The notes under the pieces were generated by a model that saw only the letters and a list, made by a program, of their open reading frames with translations, ran no database searches and had not been told where the DNA came from. From Sporolactobacillus kofuensis (lineage in GTDB: Bacteria; Bacillota; Bacilli; Bacillales; Sporolactobacillaceae), in assembly GCF_024125425.1 (NCBI RefSeq), contig NZ_JAMXWN010000005.1, forward strand, positions 140,144 to 204,143: a DNA stretch of 64,000 bases, in the 5' to 3' direction. Shown here one piece after another: positions 42,065 through 52,421 of the stretch (within the stretch, counting starts at the first letter, position 1; every line of letters starts with the position of its first letter). A program made the position numbers and the translations under genes.

Positions 42065-42700
42065 TTGGATCTCAACGAACGACAGCATAAAATTATCGAG
42101 ATTGTTAGAGAAGAAGCTCCAATTACGGGGGAACAAATTGCAGAAAAACTGAACGTCACAAGAGCAACACTTAGGCCTGATCTGACAATCCTTACAATGT
42201 CCGGGTTTCTTGAAGCACGGCCTCGTGTCGGATACTTTTATACCGGACAAACTTCAAAAACCATTCTTTCTGATTCCATTCGAAAGCTTAAAGTAGCAGA
42301 CTTTAAGTCGTCACCGGCTGTGATTGCAGAATCCGCGTCTGCCTATCAAGCGGTCTGTGAAATGTTTGTTGAAGATGTTGGCTCTTTATTCGTAATTGAC
42401 AACCAAGGAGTATTGGCAGGTGTTCTTTCACGTAAAGACTTACTTCGAACAGCGATCGGATCTCAAGATATGACTCAAGTCCCAGTCAGTGTCATCATGT
42501 CAAGAATGCCTAATATCGCCTATTGTAAAAACGAAGACTCGGTATTTGATGTTGCGATGCAATTAATAAGTAAAGAAATTGATGCCGTTCCAGTTGTACA
42601 CGTGACAGATTCAGGATTTGAGGTTATTGGACGAATGACAAAAACCAATATTACTAAAGCCTTTGTAAGTCTCTTTGATGAAACAAATAATCACTCGTGA
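42065..42700 (+). CDS. ccpN: CcpN, CBS-domain repressor of gluconeogenesis
   Basis: The 211-residue regulator has a winged helix (ITGEQIAEKLNVTRATLRPD at about 20-40, then FLEARPRVGYFY) followed by two CBS domains (about 80-140 and 145-205). CcpN represses gapB and pckA during glycolytic growth in B. subtilis, sensing ATP/ADP. TTG 42065 follows GGGAGGGG by about seven bases. The usual partner ppsR (yqfL), next to ccpN in Bacillus, is absent. Confidence 0.9.
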   Translation: MDLNERQHKIIEIVREEAPITGEQIAEKLNVTRATLRPDLTILTMSGFLEARPRVGYFYTGQTSKTILSDSIRKLKVADFKSSPAVIAESASAYQAVCEMFVEDVGSLFVIDNQGVLAGVLSRKDLLRTAIGSQDMTQVPVSVIMSRMPNIAYCKNEDSVFDVAMQLISKEIDAVPVVHVTDSGFEVIGRMTKTNITKAFVSLFDETNNHS

Positions 42701-42935
42701 TTAGCTGCTTGTTTAACCGGAAAGGTGAAAGGGTATTTTCAAGTCGAAAGGAACAAATATGTGCATATATGGGTAAACTGTTCATCAATGAGAAAAGAAA
42801 ATGGGTTTTACTGTTTTAATCAGCTATTTTAGTTTATAATAATATTCTGTGTCCTGCACAATTCGACATATTATGACAATATTTCAAAAATAAAAACATA
42901 AATAGACATGCAGGATTTTACGTAGGAAATAGAGA

Positions 42936-43397
42936 ATGACTATTATGATGAAAAAGTTAAAACTATTTGTCGACGCTGATGCATGTCCGGTTAAGAAAGA
43001 GATTTTTACAATCACGAGTGCTTTTCAAGTCGAACCTGTTTTTGTTGCATCCTATGCAAGTTTTTCCACGGAACGTGACGGAAATTGGGTTTTTGTTGAC
43101 CAGAAGAAAGAGGAGGCAGATCTGTATATTGTTAATCATGTAACTTCCGGAGATATTGTTGTGACACAGGATATTGGATTGGCCGGGTTATTAACCAAAC
43201 GACAGGTTTATGTACTCACTGTGCGTGGTCGCTTGATTGATGAAGACAATATAGAAGAGCTGCTTGAGCGAAGATATCAAGCATACCATGCGCTTAATTC
43301 CGGAGAAAAAATCAAAGGCCCCAAGCCATTCACAAGCATGAATCGGAAAAATTTTTCCGATGCATTAACAAAACTGTTATGCCGACTCGATCATTAG
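42936..43397 (+). CDS. yqxD: YaiI/YqxD family (DUF188) protein
   Basis: The 153-residue PIN-like protein of unknown function shows LFVDADACPVKKEI near the N-terminus, DIVVTQDIGLAGLL in the middle and GPKPFTSMNRKNF near the end, all family hallmarks. ATG 42936 has AGGAAAT ahead; ATGs at 42945 and 42948 are alternatives. It opens the yqxD-dnaG-sigA group as in B. subtilis. A TATAAT at 42835 is the best -10 in the 235-base interval upstream but has no good -35. Confidence 0.9.
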   Translation: MTIMMKKLKLFVDADACPVKKEIFTITSAFQVEPVFVASYASFSTERDGNWVFVDQKKEEADLYIVNHVTSGDIVVTQDIGLAGLLTKRQVYVLTVRGRLIDEDNIEELLERRYQAYHALNSGEKIKGPKPFTSMNRKNFSDALTKLLCRLDH

Positions 43398-43420
43398 GAT
43401 ATAAATAAGTAAGAATACTG

Positions 43421-45247
43421 GTGGTGCATGGCAATTTGCAACTTCAGGAAACTGTTATTGAAGAAATAAGGAAATCTTTGGACATTGTTGATGTCATTGG
43501 CAATTATGTGCAATTGAAGAAGCAGGGCAAAAACTATATAGGCTTATGTCCATTTCATAGCGAGCGAAGTCCTTCGTTTTCAGTATCTCCTGATAAACAG
43601 CTTTATCATTGTTTTGGTTGTGGTGCTGGTGGTAATCTTTTCACTTTTATGATGGAAATCGAGGGCATGTCGTTTGCTGAAGCGGCACAGGCACTTGCAG
43701 ACCGTGCAAAAATTGATTTAGGTACTTCTTTTTCAAAGGACAGTGCTCAGCGTAATCCAAATGATCAAAAGCGTAAGCAATTGATTGATGGATTGGAACT
43801 GTTAACAAAATTTTATCATTATTTACTAACAACTGCAAAATATGGTTCACCAGGGATGCATTACCTTGAGAATCGTGGTTTCAATGCGGAGATGATCAAG
43901 CAATTCAGAATGGGGTATGCCATTAACAGCTGGGATGCGGTAACCCACCTGCTTCAAAAAAGGGGCGTTAACCTTGAACAGCTTGAGCGTGTCGGATTAA
44001 TTGCGAAACGTGGATTTGACAACAAATATTTTGATCGATTTCGCAACCGGATTATTTTTCCCATCTTCAATATGAGAGGCCAGACGGTAGCTTTTGGCGG
44101 GCGAACGCTTGGCGATGATAAACCGAAGTATTTGAATACGCCTGAGTCAGAGATTTTCCATAAAGGGAACATCCTTTATGGCTATCACCTTGCAAGGCAA
44201 TCGATTCGGAAAAAAAGTCAGGCCGTATTGCTTGAAGGTTATGTTGATGTGATACGCGCACATCAAGCAGGCGTCACTTGCAGTGTGGCTTCCATGGGTA
44301 CATCGCTCACTGAGGCTCAGGCTGCAGCATTGACCCGTATGGCCGATACCATAATCATTTGTTATGATTCGGATACAGCTGGTATCGAAGCTAGTTTTCG
44401 TGCAGCCGAAATGTTGCAGGGAAATGGAAAAATCATAAAAATAGCAAATATGCCGGAAGGATTGGACCCCGATGACTACATTCGCAAGTTTGGCGGCGAA
44501 CGATTTAAGAGCGATGTAATAGGGGCGAGCCAAACACTGATGACTTTTAAGATGGCTTATCTTCGAAGAAAAAGAAATTTGAGTGATGAAGGAGATCGGT
44601 TACTCTATATTGAAGATGTATTGAGGGAACTGACCAAACTGGATCGTGCTGTCGAACGTGATCATTATCTCAGATTGCTTTCGGAGGAATTTTCAATTTC
44701 CCTTGAATCCTTGAAAAAACAACAGTATCAAATGTACACCAGGGTACAGAGACGGGAAAAGCAAAAAACGCGAACTGCGCCGCTTGCCAAGACAAATCGG
44801 ATTCCACCTGCTTATGAAATGGCGGAGCGAAGACTGCTCGCACGGATGATAAGAAGCAGAGAAATTTCCGATCATGTCCAGGACACTCTAGGTGGTTCAT
44901 TCACCATTGATGTCCATCAAGCCTTAGCCGCATATCTTTATGCTTACTACGCACAAGGAAATCCGCCGGACGAGGGACTCTTTATTCAGAAACTTGAAGA
45001 TCCTGGGTTACAGCGCAAAGTATCAGAATTATCGATGATGCCTCTAAGCGAAGAAGTGGATGAACAGGAAATTGAGGATTGCATGCGTCAAGTCATCAGG
45101 CACTCTAAATCGTCGATGATTGCGGATAAAGAAGACGAGAGAAAGAAGGCCGAGCAAAGTGGCGATTATCAACGGTCAGCTCGGCTGCTATCCGAGATTA
45201 TCAACATAAAAAAACAGTTGGGCCATTATCAAGTTGAGCCAGATTAG
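43421..45247 (+). CDS. dnaG: DNA primase
   Basis: The 608-residue enzyme makes RNA primers at the fork. It has an N-terminal CHC2 zinc finger (CPFHSERSPS and HCFGCGAGGN), a TOPRIM catalytic core (LLEGYVDVIRAHQAG; ICYDSDTAG with the metal-binding DxD), and a C-terminal helicase-interaction domain (about 440-608). GTG 43421 gives a normal N-terminus, but no clear ribosome-binding sequence precedes it, so the start is uncertain by a few codons. It lies between yqxD and sigA. Confidence 0.95.
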   Translation: MVHGNLQLQETVIEEIRKSLDIVDVIGNYVQLKKQGKNYIGLCPFHSERSPSFSVSPDKQLYHCFGCGAGGNLFTFMMEIEGMSFAEAAQALADRAKIDLGTSFSKDSAQRNPNDQKRKQLIDGLELLTKFYHYLLTTAKYGSPGMHYLENRGFNAEMIKQFRMGYAINSWDAVTHLLQKRGVNLEQLERVGLIAKRGFDNKYFDRFRNRIIFPIFNMRGQTVAFGGRTLGDDKPKYLNTPESEIFHKGNILYGYHLARQSIRKKSQAVLLEGYVDVIRAHQAGVTCSVASMGTSLTEAQAAALTRMADTIIICYDSDTAGIEASFRAAEMLQGNGKIIKIANMPEGLDPDDYIRKFGGERFKSDVIGASQTLMTFKMAYLRRKRNLSDEGDRLLYIEDVLRELTKLDRAVERDHYLRLLSEEFSISLESLKKQQYQMYTRVQRREKQKTRTAPLAKTNRIPPAYEMAERRLLARMIRSREISDHVQDTLGGSFTIDVHQALAAYLYAYYAQGNPPDEGLFIQKLEDPGLQRKVSELSMMPLSEEVDEQEIEDCMRQVIRHSKSSMIADKEDERKKAEQSGDYQRSARLLSEIINIKKQLGHYQVEPD

Positions 45248-45268
45248 GATTTGGAAGGAGGGGGTCAA

Positions 45269-46375
45269 ATGGCTGAAAAAGTCAGCAAGACGGATCAAGA
45301 ACTGACAATCGATCAGGAAAAAGAACAGTTGTTGGAACTCGGGAAGAAAAGGGGTTCTCTCACCTATCAGGAAATTACAACCCGTCTTGCTCCATTTGAT
45401 CAGGAACCGGAACAGATGGATGAGTTTTATGAAACACTGGCTGACCAGGGCATAGATGTTTCAGACGAATCGGATGGACCGGCTTCCGATGATAAGCATA
45501 AAGAAGAGGAATTTGATCTGAATGATCTTAGTGTTCCTCCGGGAGTGAAAATCAACGATCCGGTCAGAATGTATCTTAAAGAAATCGGACGTGTCGATCT
45601 ACTCTCTGCTGATGAAGAAATCAATTTAGCAAAACGAATTAATGATGGAGACGAAAGTGCAAAACGAAGATTAGCTGAAGCAAATCTCCGGCTTGTTGTC
45701 AGCATCGCCAAACGCTACGTCGGACGCGGAATGCTGTTTCTTGATCTTATTCAGGAAGGTAATATGGGCTTGATGAAGGCCGTTGAAAAGTTTGATTATA
45801 CTAAAGGGTTTAAATTCAGCACTTATGCCACATGGTGGATCCGGCAGGCAATTACCCGTGCGATTGCAGACCAAGCACGTACCATTCGTATTCCGGTCCA
45901 CATGGTTGAAACCATCAATAAATTGATACGTGTTCAGAGACAACAACTTCAAGATCTCGGACGCGAACCAACACCTGAAGAGATTGGTAAAGAAATGGAA
46001 TTATCTCCGGATAAAGTCCGTGAAATATTGAAAATCGCGCAGGAGCCTGTTTCGCTTGAGACACCTATTGGTGAAGAAGACGATTCACATCTCGGTGATT
46101 TTATTGAGGATCAGGATGCGAAAGCTCCTTCAGATGCTGCTGCTTATGAATTATTAAAAGAACAGCTCGAAGATGTGCTCGATACACTGACAGACCGTGA
46201 AGAAAATGTATTGAGACTGCGTTTTGGACTTGATGATGGCAGAACACGAACACTGGAAGAAGTCGGCAAGGTGTTTGGAGTGACAAGGGAAAGAATTAGA
46301 CAGATTGAAGCAAAAGCCCTACGTAAGCTTCGTCATCCAAGTAGAAGTAAACAATTGAAAGACTTTCTTGACTGA
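45269..46375 (+). CDS. sigA: RNA polymerase primary sigma factor SigA
   Basis: The 368-residue vegetative sigma factor has region 1.1 (acidic N-terminus), 1.2 ([17 protein letters not shown]), region 2 ([36 protein letters not shown] for -10 recognition and melting), region 3, and region 4 ([20 protein letters not shown] for -35 recognition). ATG 45269 sits a few bases after GGAGGGGG. It closes the macromolecular synthesis operon and has a strong terminator. Confidence 0.98.
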   Translation: MAEKVSKTDQELTIDQEKEQLLELGKKRGSLTYQEITTRLAPFDQEPEQMDEFYETLADQGIDVSDESDGPASDDKHKEEEFDLNDLSVPPGVKINDPVRMYLKEIGRVDLLSADEEINLAKRINDGDESAKRRLAEANLRLVVSIAKRYVGRGMLFLDLIQEGNMGLMKAVEKFDYTKGFKFSTYATWWIRQAITRAIADQARTIRIPVHMVETINKLIRVQRQQLQDLGREPTPEEIGKEMELSPDKVREILKIAQEPVSLETPIGEEDDSHLGDFIEDQDAKAPSDAAAYELLKEQLEDVLDTLTDREENVLRLRFGLDDGRTRTLEEVGKVFGVTRERIRQIEAKALRKLRHPSRSKQLKDFLD

Positions 46376-46387
46376 TTAAAAAGACGG

Positions 46388-46414
46388 TTGCTCCCACAGG
46401 GGGCAATTTTTTTT
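46388..46414 (+). terminator. Terminator after sigA
   Basis: TTGCTCCC, loop ACA-G, GGGGGCAA, then eight T. Confidence 0.88.
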
Positions 46415-46432
46415 AGCAATAAAAGATTATAA

Positions 46433-46508
46433 GCGAAAGCTTGAGACATCTGCAGGACGAGGTGTCAATGGAGACCCACGGAATGCACGTGTTCGAGGAG
46501 TCTCCTAT
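46433..46508. repeat. Interspersed repeat, degenerate copy 4
   Basis: GCGAAAGCTTGAGACATCTGC, GGAGACCCACGG and CGAGGAGTCTCC keep the order of the blocks in the fuller copy at 59796. Downstream to 46811 there is only AT-rich sequence and a short open frame without a start codon. Confidence 0.4.
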
Positions 46509-46811
46509 GTTTTTTTTATAACGAAAAAAACATCAAGATCGTAAATGACGGCGGTATCGAAATAACCACATCTTTGATTCGCTTTCATTTTAATAAGTTT
46601 GTCATTAAGATGCAACTCGATGGGAATTCAGATGAATCAAGAGGAGCTCTAGATGAAGTTTCTCCTGACTCCTCTTCTATTGTAATATAATTTGAAACCG
46701 TTATCAATCATAGCTAACAATCCTAATGAGATGTTCATGTACATTGGGGTTTTATCCTCTTTGTGGTACGATAACATGGATATTATGAATCGACAGGTTA
46801 GGATTGTGATT

Positions 46812-47510
46812 ATGGATACAATACACTTATCACCAAGATTGAAAGCTATTCTAGGATTGATACCTCAATCAAAATGCTTAGCAGACATAGGATCAGATCA
46901 TGCGCATCTCCCGTTACGAGCTATTCAAGACCATATCGTTGACACAGCGATTGCAGGTGAAGTAAGAAGGGGACCTTTTCAGCAATCTTTAAAAAATGTT
47001 CAGGATTCCGGTATGCAAACTGTAATTGATGTTCGTCTTGGCGACGGACTTGATGTGCTGACAAAAGATGAAGCCAATTCTATTGTCATCGCTGGAATGG
47101 GTGGAGAGTTGATCCGAGATATTCTAGAACGAGGGAAATCTAAGCTAGGGATGGACACGGTATTGATCCTTCAACCAAATATACGCGAATACAATGTTCG
47201 ACAGTGGCTAAATGATCATGGATGGACGATTACAGATGAACGGATTATAGAAGAGGAACCTCATTTTTACGAGATAATTCAAGCAAAGCAGAAAGTGGTT
47301 ACCGGAACACTCACAGAAACAGAGTTGCTCATGGGACCGGTTCTTTTGAGAAGAAAAGATCCGACGTTCATAAAAAAATGGAGAAGCAGAGAACAAAAGC
47401 TCATTAATGTACTTCGTGCATTGAACAAAGCTGGCGACACTGAATTAATTCAGCATAAAAAGGTTAAAAGCGAAACAGAACTGAAACGCATTCAAGACTG
47501 CATCAATTAA
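46812..47510 (+). CDS. trmK: tRNA m1A22 methyltransferase TrmK
   Basis: The 232-residue enzyme methylates A22 in the D arm of tRNA. The SAM site is CLADIGSDHAHLPLRAI, then AGEVRRGPFQQS and IVIAGMGGELI; LILQPNIREYNVRQWL is family-typical. A C-terminal coiled coil ends the protein. ATG 46812 matches the family start; in-frame ATGs at 46692, 46731 and 46782 would give up to 40 extra residues with no homology. In B. subtilis cccA lies between sigA and trmK; it is missing here. Confidence 0.9.
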   Translation: MDTIHLSPRLKAILGLIPQSKCLADIGSDHAHLPLRAIQDHIVDTAIAGEVRRGPFQQSLKNVQDSGMQTVIDVRLGDGLDVLTKDEANSIVIAGMGGELIRDILERGKSKLGMDTVLILQPNIREYNVRQWLNDHGWTITDERIIEEEPHFYEIIQAKQKVVTGTLTETELLMGPVLLRRKDPTFIKKWRSREQKLINVLRALNKAGDTELIQHKKVKSETELKRIQDCIN

Positions 47511-47540
47511 GTTCAAAAGAGCTAAATGGAGGAGATCAAC

Positions 47541-48665
47541 GTGCATCAGTGGATTTCAGGAGATCGTTTAATTCAGCGCTTTGAAGAATGGGCGCCGAAG
47601 AAATTAGCTTATGAGCATGACAAAATTGGTCTGTTGGTTGGAACTTTACATAAGAAGATAAAAAAAGTCATGGTTACTTTAGATGTATTAGAAAATGTTG
47701 CGGATGAAGCTGCTGAGAAGAATGTGGATTTAATCATTGCCCATCATCCTCTGATATTTCATCCCTTGAAAAATGTTCGATCAGATGAAGGTCAAGGAAA
47801 AATTGTCACGAAATGCATTAAAAATGATATTGCCGTCTATGCTGCGCACACAAATCTTGATCTAGCAGACGGTGGCGTTAATGATATGCTGGCTGATCAA
47901 CTTGGACTCACGCACACGGACATCTTGCAACCCAGTTTCCACGAAGCACTTTTTAAATTATCAGTGTATGTCCCTGTAAGTCATGCCGAACGGCTGAGAG
48001 AGGTACTCGGTGATGCAGGTGGGGGAACTATTGGTAAGTACTCTCATTGCTCATTTAGTGTACAGGGCGAAGGGGCTTTCCGACCGGAGAAGGGTGCAAA
48101 CCCCTATTTGGGGGGTGTCGGAGCACTTGAAAAAGTGACGGAGCAAAAGATTGAAGTACTCGTTCCAGAGCATTTGCTGCATGCCTTGATCCAAAAAATG
48201 ATCAAAGCGCATCCCTATGAAGAAGTTGCCTACGATGTTATCCCGATGCAAAATCAAGGAAAGACATATGGACTTGGAAGGATCGGACAACTCACAGAAC
48301 CGATTCTTTTCAGAGACTACTGTCAACGCGTCAAAGAAAAATTCGGGCTCGAAGGACTGAGGGCTGTTGGATCGCCAGACGCAAAGATTAAGACCGTTGC
48401 TATTTCAGGTGGCGACGGAAATAGTTTAATCCCTTATGCAAAATATCAAGGTGCTGATGTATTAATCACGGGTGATATCTACTACCACACTGCCCATGAT
48501 GCCTTGCTTTGCGGATTAAATGTTATTGATGCCGGACATCATATTGAATCTGTGATGAAACAAGGGGTCAAAGCTTATTTGAGTGACGTAATTGCTCAGG
48601 AACACAAGGATACAGAAGTGATTGTCTCGGAATCCGTAACAAACCCTTTTCATTTTGTTGTCTGA
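47541..48665 (+). CDS. yqfO: Nif3-like dinuclear metal-center protein YqfO
   Basis: The 374-residue protein belongs to the Nif3/DUF34 family, a hexameric two-metal protein of unresolved function. Metal residues lie in IIAHHPLIFHPL, YAAHTNLDLADGG and DAGHHIESVMKQGV. A CutA/PII-like inserted domain (about 130-235: VPVSHAERLREVLGDAGGG) marks the long form found in Bacilli. GTG 47541 has GGAGGAG six bases ahead; an ATG at 47526 lies before that sequence. It forms a pair with trmK. Confidence 0.92.
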   Translation: MHQWISGDRLIQRFEEWAPKKLAYEHDKIGLLVGTLHKKIKKVMVTLDVLENVADEAAEKNVDLIIAHHPLIFHPLKNVRSDEGQGKIVTKCIKNDIAVYAAHTNLDLADGGVNDMLADQLGLTHTDILQPSFHEALFKLSVYVPVSHAERLREVLGDAGGGTIGKYSHCSFSVQGEGAFRPEKGANPYLGGVGALEKVTEQKIEVLVPEHLLHALIQKMIKAHPYEEVAYDVIPMQNQGKTYGLGRIGQLTEPILFRDYCQRVKEKFGLEGLRAVGSPDAKIKTVAISGGDGNSLIPYAKYQGADVLITGDIYYHTAHDALLCGLNVIDAGHHIESVMKQGVKAYLSDVIAQEHKDTEVIVSESVTNPFHFVV

Positions 48666-48685
48666 GGCGCTCAGCATATTCTATT

Positions 48686-48727
48686 GAAAAAATAGAGAGG
48701 GAATGGCAGCGACCATTCTCTCTCTAT
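48686..48727 (-). terminator. Terminator of ispH (minus), convergent with yqfO
   Basis: A 15-base stem (ATAGAGAGGGAATGG with CCATTCTCTCTCTAT, one mismatch). On the minus strand it is followed by a T tract; on the plus strand there is none. Confidence 0.7.
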
Positions 48728-48741
48728 TCGCTTTCAAGCGT

Positions 48742-49707
48742 TTATTTATTGACCTGATGCTTTAATTTAACTTTTGGCAGTATGTTTTTATTTTTTGCAG
48801 CTTGACTCTCTATTGACCAAGTATGCGGATCGTTAGGATCATACTGATCAAGAAAGAGGATGACTTCCTTGGTCAGTTGAGTTGGCGTTGAAGCACCAGC
48901 CGTGACTGCAACGGTTCCAACATCCTTGAGCCATTCCAACTTAAGCTCTGAAAGGTCACCAATTCGATAGGATCGCGTATGGGCAACTTCCTGAGATACT
49001 TGAGCGAGCCTGTTCGAATTATTGCTTCGTGGATCCCCGACGACGATGAGCAAATCAGCTTCCTTTGCTTGTGAAGCCACTGCTTCTTGACGTGTCTGGG
49101 TCGCGTGACAAATTTCATTACAATTTTCTGCTTTGGGATACTTCGTTTTAATATAATTCATAATATCGATAACATCCCATTGACTCATGGTTGTTTGATT
49201 GGTAATGATGATCTTGTCCGTCTTTATTTGAAGTTGATCAACATCTTCGACCGTTTCAACGAGATGGACAATGTCGGGAGCAACGCCAATTGCGCCTTCG
49301 GGTTCCGGATGGCCTTTTTTTCCGATATAAATGACATGATAACCATCTTTTTTCTTTTCTTCAATCAAATTATGGGTTTTCGTTACATCCGGACAAGTTG
49401 CATCAATTGCTGTAAGTCCTTTTTCTTTCGCTATTCTTCGAACTTCAGGTGAGACACCATGTGCGGTGAAAATCACTGTGCCGTGATCAATTTCCTGAAG
49501 AAGATCAATTCTTTTTTTTCCGCGAATATCAAGCGTGATGACGCCATCTTCTTTTAGCGCTTCCGTGACATGGTGATTATGAACAATCATCCCCAAGATA
49601 TAGATGGGTCTTGGCAAGTCTGGATTCATGGCAGCTTGTCTGGCGATGACAAGGGCATCGACGACACCATAGCAATAGCCTCGCGGTGAGACTTTAATTA
49701 CTTTCAT
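48742..49707 (-). CDS. ispH: 4-hydroxy-3-methylbut-2-enyl diphosphate reductase
   Basis: The 321-residue iron-sulfur enzyme makes IPP and DMAPP, the last step of the MEP pathway. The three cluster Cys are in [19 protein letters not shown] and [12 protein letters not shown]. Substrate His residues are in GMIVHNHHV and [20 protein letters not shown] is also present. The start at 49707 follows GGGGAG on the minus strand; an in-frame ATG at 49779 would add 24 residues. ispG of the same pathway lies at 56584, also on the minus strand. Confidence 0.96.
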   Translation of the reverse strand: MKVIKVSPRGYCYGVVDALVIARQAAMNPDLPRPIYILGMIVHNHHVTEALKEDGVITLDIRGKKRIDLLQEIDHGTVIFTAHGVSPEVRRIAKEKGLTAIDATCPDVTKTHNLIEEKKKDGYHVIYIGKKGHPEPEGAIGVAPDIVHLVETVEDVDQLQIKTDKIIITNQTTMSQWDVIDIMNYIKTKYPKAENCNEICHATQTRQEAVASQAKEADLLIVVGDPRSNNSNRLAQVSQEVAHTRSYRIGDLSELKLEWLKDVGTVAVTAGASTPTQLTKEVILFLDQYDPNDPHTWSIESQAAKNKNILPKVKLKHQVNK

Positions 49708-49796
49708 ATAATCTCCCCGTTCTGAAAATCTGCATTGAGTACTTCTTAAGTCATTATAAATGAGCGATGTCATGAACACAATGAATCTGTGCTGTA

Positions 49797-50390
49797 CTAA
49801 ATATACATTCGTGGTAATGAGGGCTTTGTTGGTATTTGCTCACTAGATAATAAATTCGTGAACTGCGCTGTCGATTGGCTCTTAGGCTTTGGCGTTTTAG
49901 TTGCATGCTCACCGTCAGGCGATGCTGCAGAATTTATCGGCGCTTTGATCGCTTCATCACCCTTGGTCAAATCGCTCTCCACTTTTTTCTCATCTTGAGC
50001 TGTATCCTCTGTTACTGGATCGCTCTGCATAGTTTTTAGGACACTCAGTAGTGCAGGCGCATTTTTAATCATTGGTCCAAACTGTTGAATCATTGGGAGA
50101 ACAGTTTGAGCAGTCTGAATCGCTTTTTGTGCATTTCCGATCATCGAAAAAAGGTTGCTGCCTCCGAATCCTGATGTTCCTGCCGATCCTGGTGAAAGAA
50201 AGGATGAAATCAGTCCACTTAATCCACCAAGTCCAGGCGTTGGAGCTGCCGGAGCAGGCGGCTGTGGTGGGCCCATTGATGGAAAAATAGGCGGAAAACC
50301 ACGGTTCGGCTGGATGGGTGCTTGTGTCATTTGTGATGGCCGATTCCAAAAAAATGGTTGTTGAGGTCCATTATCAAAAGCAGGCATCAT
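49797..50390 (-). CDS. yqfQ: YqfQ/VrrA-type protein, Pro/Gly-rich
   Basis: The 197-residue low-complexity protein has a Pro/Phe/Gln-rich N-terminus and a Pro-Gly linker. A hydrophobic core follows ([52 protein letters not shown]), then a charged tail ending in LPRMYI. This layout matches the YqfQ family of spore formers, and B. subtilis yqfQ also adjoins ispH. VrrA-type genes carry variable repeats; no clean tandem repeat is seen here. Function is unknown; a spore-coat link is only suggested for the family. Confidence 0.75.
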   Translation of the reverse strand: MMPAFDNGPQQPFFWNRPSQMTQAPIQPNRGFPPIFPSMGPPQPPAPAAPTPGLGGLSGLISSFLSPGSAGTSGFGGSNLFSMIGNAQKAIQTAQTVLPMIQQFGPMIKNAPALLSVLKTMQSDPVTEDTAQDEKKVESDLTKGDEAIKAPINSAASPDGEHATKTPKPKSQSTAQFTNLLSSEQIPTKPSLPRMYI

Positions 50391-50584
50391 GATTCATTCC
50401 TTTCTTTTTACTTTATTCGAATTCGTTGAAGACTATTGAATGAAGTGATGTGTAGAAATTGGGCCACTCGCTGATAATCAGTTTATGCATCATGAACGTT
50501 TCAGTGACAAGAGCGGAGTTAATGAAAATAAGGTGATCCCCAATAAATATGTTAAAATAACTAAGTACAGAGGAGGGAATGTCA

Positions 50585-51481
50585 GTGCTGAAAATTGGAT
50601 CGCATGTCCATATGTCAGGAACAAAAATGCTTCTTGGCTCTAGCGAAGAAGCCGTGTCATTTGGAGAAAATGTAATGATGGTTTATACGGGCGCACCACA
50701 GAATACCGTCCGAAAACCTATTGAAAAGTTAAATATTGATGCGGGCCGTGCGCATATGAGTGCAAATGGGATTGAAGAAGTGGTCGTTCACGCGCCTTAT
50801 ATCATAAATATAGCGAATACTGTGAAACCAGAAACATTTGCCCTAGGTGTTGCTTTTCTTCGCAAGGAGATTGATCGCGCTGAGGCAATTGGCGCAAAGC
50901 AAATTGTCCTGCATCCCGGAGCACATGTCGGTGCTGGGGTCGATGCAGGCATAAAGAAGATCATTGAAGGATTGAATGAAGTACTTGAACCCAGAGATAA
51001 GGTTCAAATCGCACTCGAGACTATGGCGGGAAAAGGAAGCGAATGTGGCTATCAATTTGAGCATCTCGCAAAAATTATCGATGGGGTTCATCTTGATGAC
51101 AAAATTTCGATCTGCTTTGATACTTGTCACACGAATGATGCGGGTTATTCAGTTAAGGATGATTTTGATGGTGTGCTTAATGAATTTGATCATGTCATTG
51201 GGGTTGAAAGGATTCAAGTCCTCCATATTAATGACAGTAAGAACGTTCAAGGTGCAAGAAAGGACCGTCACGAGAATATCGGTCTTGGATCCATTGGTTT
51301 TGATGCATTGAATGCGATTGTGCATCATCCTCAGTTGGAGGACTTGCCGAAAATTCTTGAAACACCTTATGTGGGAACGGATAAAAAAAATAAAAAGCCA
51401 CCGTATAAATATGAAATTGAGATGTTCAAAAGTCAAAAATTTAACGATCATCTTTTGCAGAGTATTGAGGAACAATCCTGA
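50585..51481 (+). CDS. nfo: Endonuclease IV
   Basis: The 298-residue AP endonuclease (TIM barrel, three zinc ions) cuts at abasic sites; the B. subtilis enzyme is also packed in spores. Metal residues appear in [52 protein letters not shown] and [14 protein letters not shown] 50585 is chosen: AGGAGGG 50571-50577 is seven bases ahead and MLKIGSHV is the family start, whereas ATG 50579 sits one base after it. The helicase gene cshB, found next to nfo in B. subtilis, is absent. Confidence 0.95.
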   Translation: MLKIGSHVHMSGTKMLLGSSEEAVSFGENVMMVYTGAPQNTVRKPIEKLNIDAGRAHMSANGIEEVVVHAPYIINIANTVKPETFALGVAFLRKEIDRAEAIGAKQIVLHPGAHVGAGVDAGIKKIIEGLNEVLEPRDKVQIALETMAGKGSECGYQFEHLAKIIDGVHLDDKISICFDTCHTNDAGYSVKDDFDGVLNEFDHVIGVERIQVLHINDSKNVQGARKDRHENIGLGSIGFDALNAIVHHPQLEDLPKILETPYVGTDKKNKKPPYKYEIEMFKSQKFNDHLLQSIEEQS

Positions 51482-51509
51482 GCAGGTGCGTTTAATAATA
51501 ATGCTGATC

Positions 51510-51557
51510 ACGCATTCCGGTATTGGATTATCATCCAAGGTCGGAATGCGTTTTTTT
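51510..51557 (+). terminator. Terminator after nfo
   Basis: A 10-pair stem, ACGCATTCCG with CGGAATGCGT around a 22-base loop that has a small TTGGAT/ATCCAA hairpin, then seven T. Confidence 0.85.
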
Positions 51558-51595
51558 AAAAAAAGAAAATATAAGGTTTTTGCTTAATAAAGCAG

Positions 51596-51706
51596 CGACG
51601 ATGCGAGACGCTTACGGAACCGCACCAGAGGATGCTGGCAAAGAGAGATCCCGCGGACAGCAGTTAGATTGAGGAGGCTCACGGATCGCCCGTGGCATGC
51701 GAGCAA
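51596..51706. repeat. Interspersed repeat, near-complete copy 5
   Basis: GATGCGAGACGCTTACGGAA, AGAGATCCCGCGGA, GAGGAGGCTCACGGATCGCC and CGTGGCATGCGAGCA occur in the same order and spacing as in the copy at 59796; the block GAGGCTCACGGATCGC is identical in both. Confidence 0.75.
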
Positions 51707-51781
51707 TTAAAGTAAAATCAAATCAAAAATCAGTACTTGGCGAGCTATGTCCCGTTTATCTCTAAATCTAAAGAATGATGC

Positions 51782-52045
51782 CTACAAACGTTTGGCGAGT
51801 TGTTCAAATTGCTTCTCAAGGCTTTCGGCAAGTTCAGGATCGATTACTTCGTCAAGTATTTTCCGGAGTTGCTTCTGTCCTTCAGGCTTGAATGGATTGA
51901 TTTGCTTATTGTGAATACGTTTGGTGACCTGACTCGCTTGTTCCTCAGTGATCGGTATACCATATTGGACTGCGTAGTGGAGCAGCTCATCAGGTGTTAA
52001 TTGATTCATTTTTTGGATCACCATTTGCTCAATAAATGGATTCAC
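51782..52045 (-). CDS. yqfT: YqfT family (DUF2624) protein
   Basis: The 87-residue helical protein reads MNPFIEQMVIQKMNQLTPDE at the start, continues LLHYAVQYGIPITEEQASQV, and has INPFKPEGQKQLRKILDEV near the end. These fit DUF2624 (YqfT), a small conserved protein of unknown function restricted to spore-forming Bacillales; it resembles a short bacterial EF-hand-free helical bundle. The nfo-yqfT neighbourhood is conserved. It faces nfo across the terminator and repeat copy 5. Confidence 0.8.
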   Translation of the reverse strand: MNPFIEQMVIQKMNQLTPDELLHYAVQYGIPITEEQASQVTKRIHNKQINPFKPEGQKQLRKILDEVIDPELAESLEKQFEQLAKRL

Positions 52046-52180
52046 ATCATTCGCTCCTGTTCATTCATTAATCAATACACCTATACTCTATGATCAATTT
52101 TGGATAAAGATGAAGAATAATTAAAAACAGATTGTTCAGAAATAAGTCGAAAAGTGTCTAACAATAATTTCCAATAAAAA

Positions 52181-52210
52181 TTGTCACTCGATCCGGGTTT
52201 ACAGTATAAT
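52181..52210 (+). promoter_or_regulatory. Candidate sigma-A promoter of the histidine kinase gene
   Basis: TTGTCA (52181-52186), 18-base spacer, TATAAT (52205-52210), 212 bases before the kinase start. The 376-base divergent interval 52046-52421 is AT-rich and holds nothing else I can identify. Confidence 0.5.
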
Positions 52211-52421
52211 TAATGTCAATAAGAACAATAAATAGAAAAAATGTGTTCCAAATGATCGACAGAGGTTCATCGCAAACTGCGAAGTGTCATTCAGAATTAA
52301 TATTCCAAAACACAAATAAAGATACTTAATTGAGCGGTTTGACTAGTGCTATGTGTCTGAACACAAAGGTTTCATCTTTTTGGGGAATGTTGATTAGGGA
52401 AATGTTACTATTGCAGGGGGA

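Noticed and set aside
42862..42868. TTCGACA (Spo0A heptamer, reverse) upstream of yqxD-dnaG-sigA
   Set aside because: A seven-base match is expected several times by chance in 64 kb; only the nine-of-nine site at 4776 was kept.
46508..46691. Open frame reading KIVNDGGIEITTSLIRFHFN and onward
   Set aside because: About 55 sense codons without ATG, GTG or TTG start and no ribosome-binding sequence; could be a gene remnant in the place of cccA, but nothing supports it.
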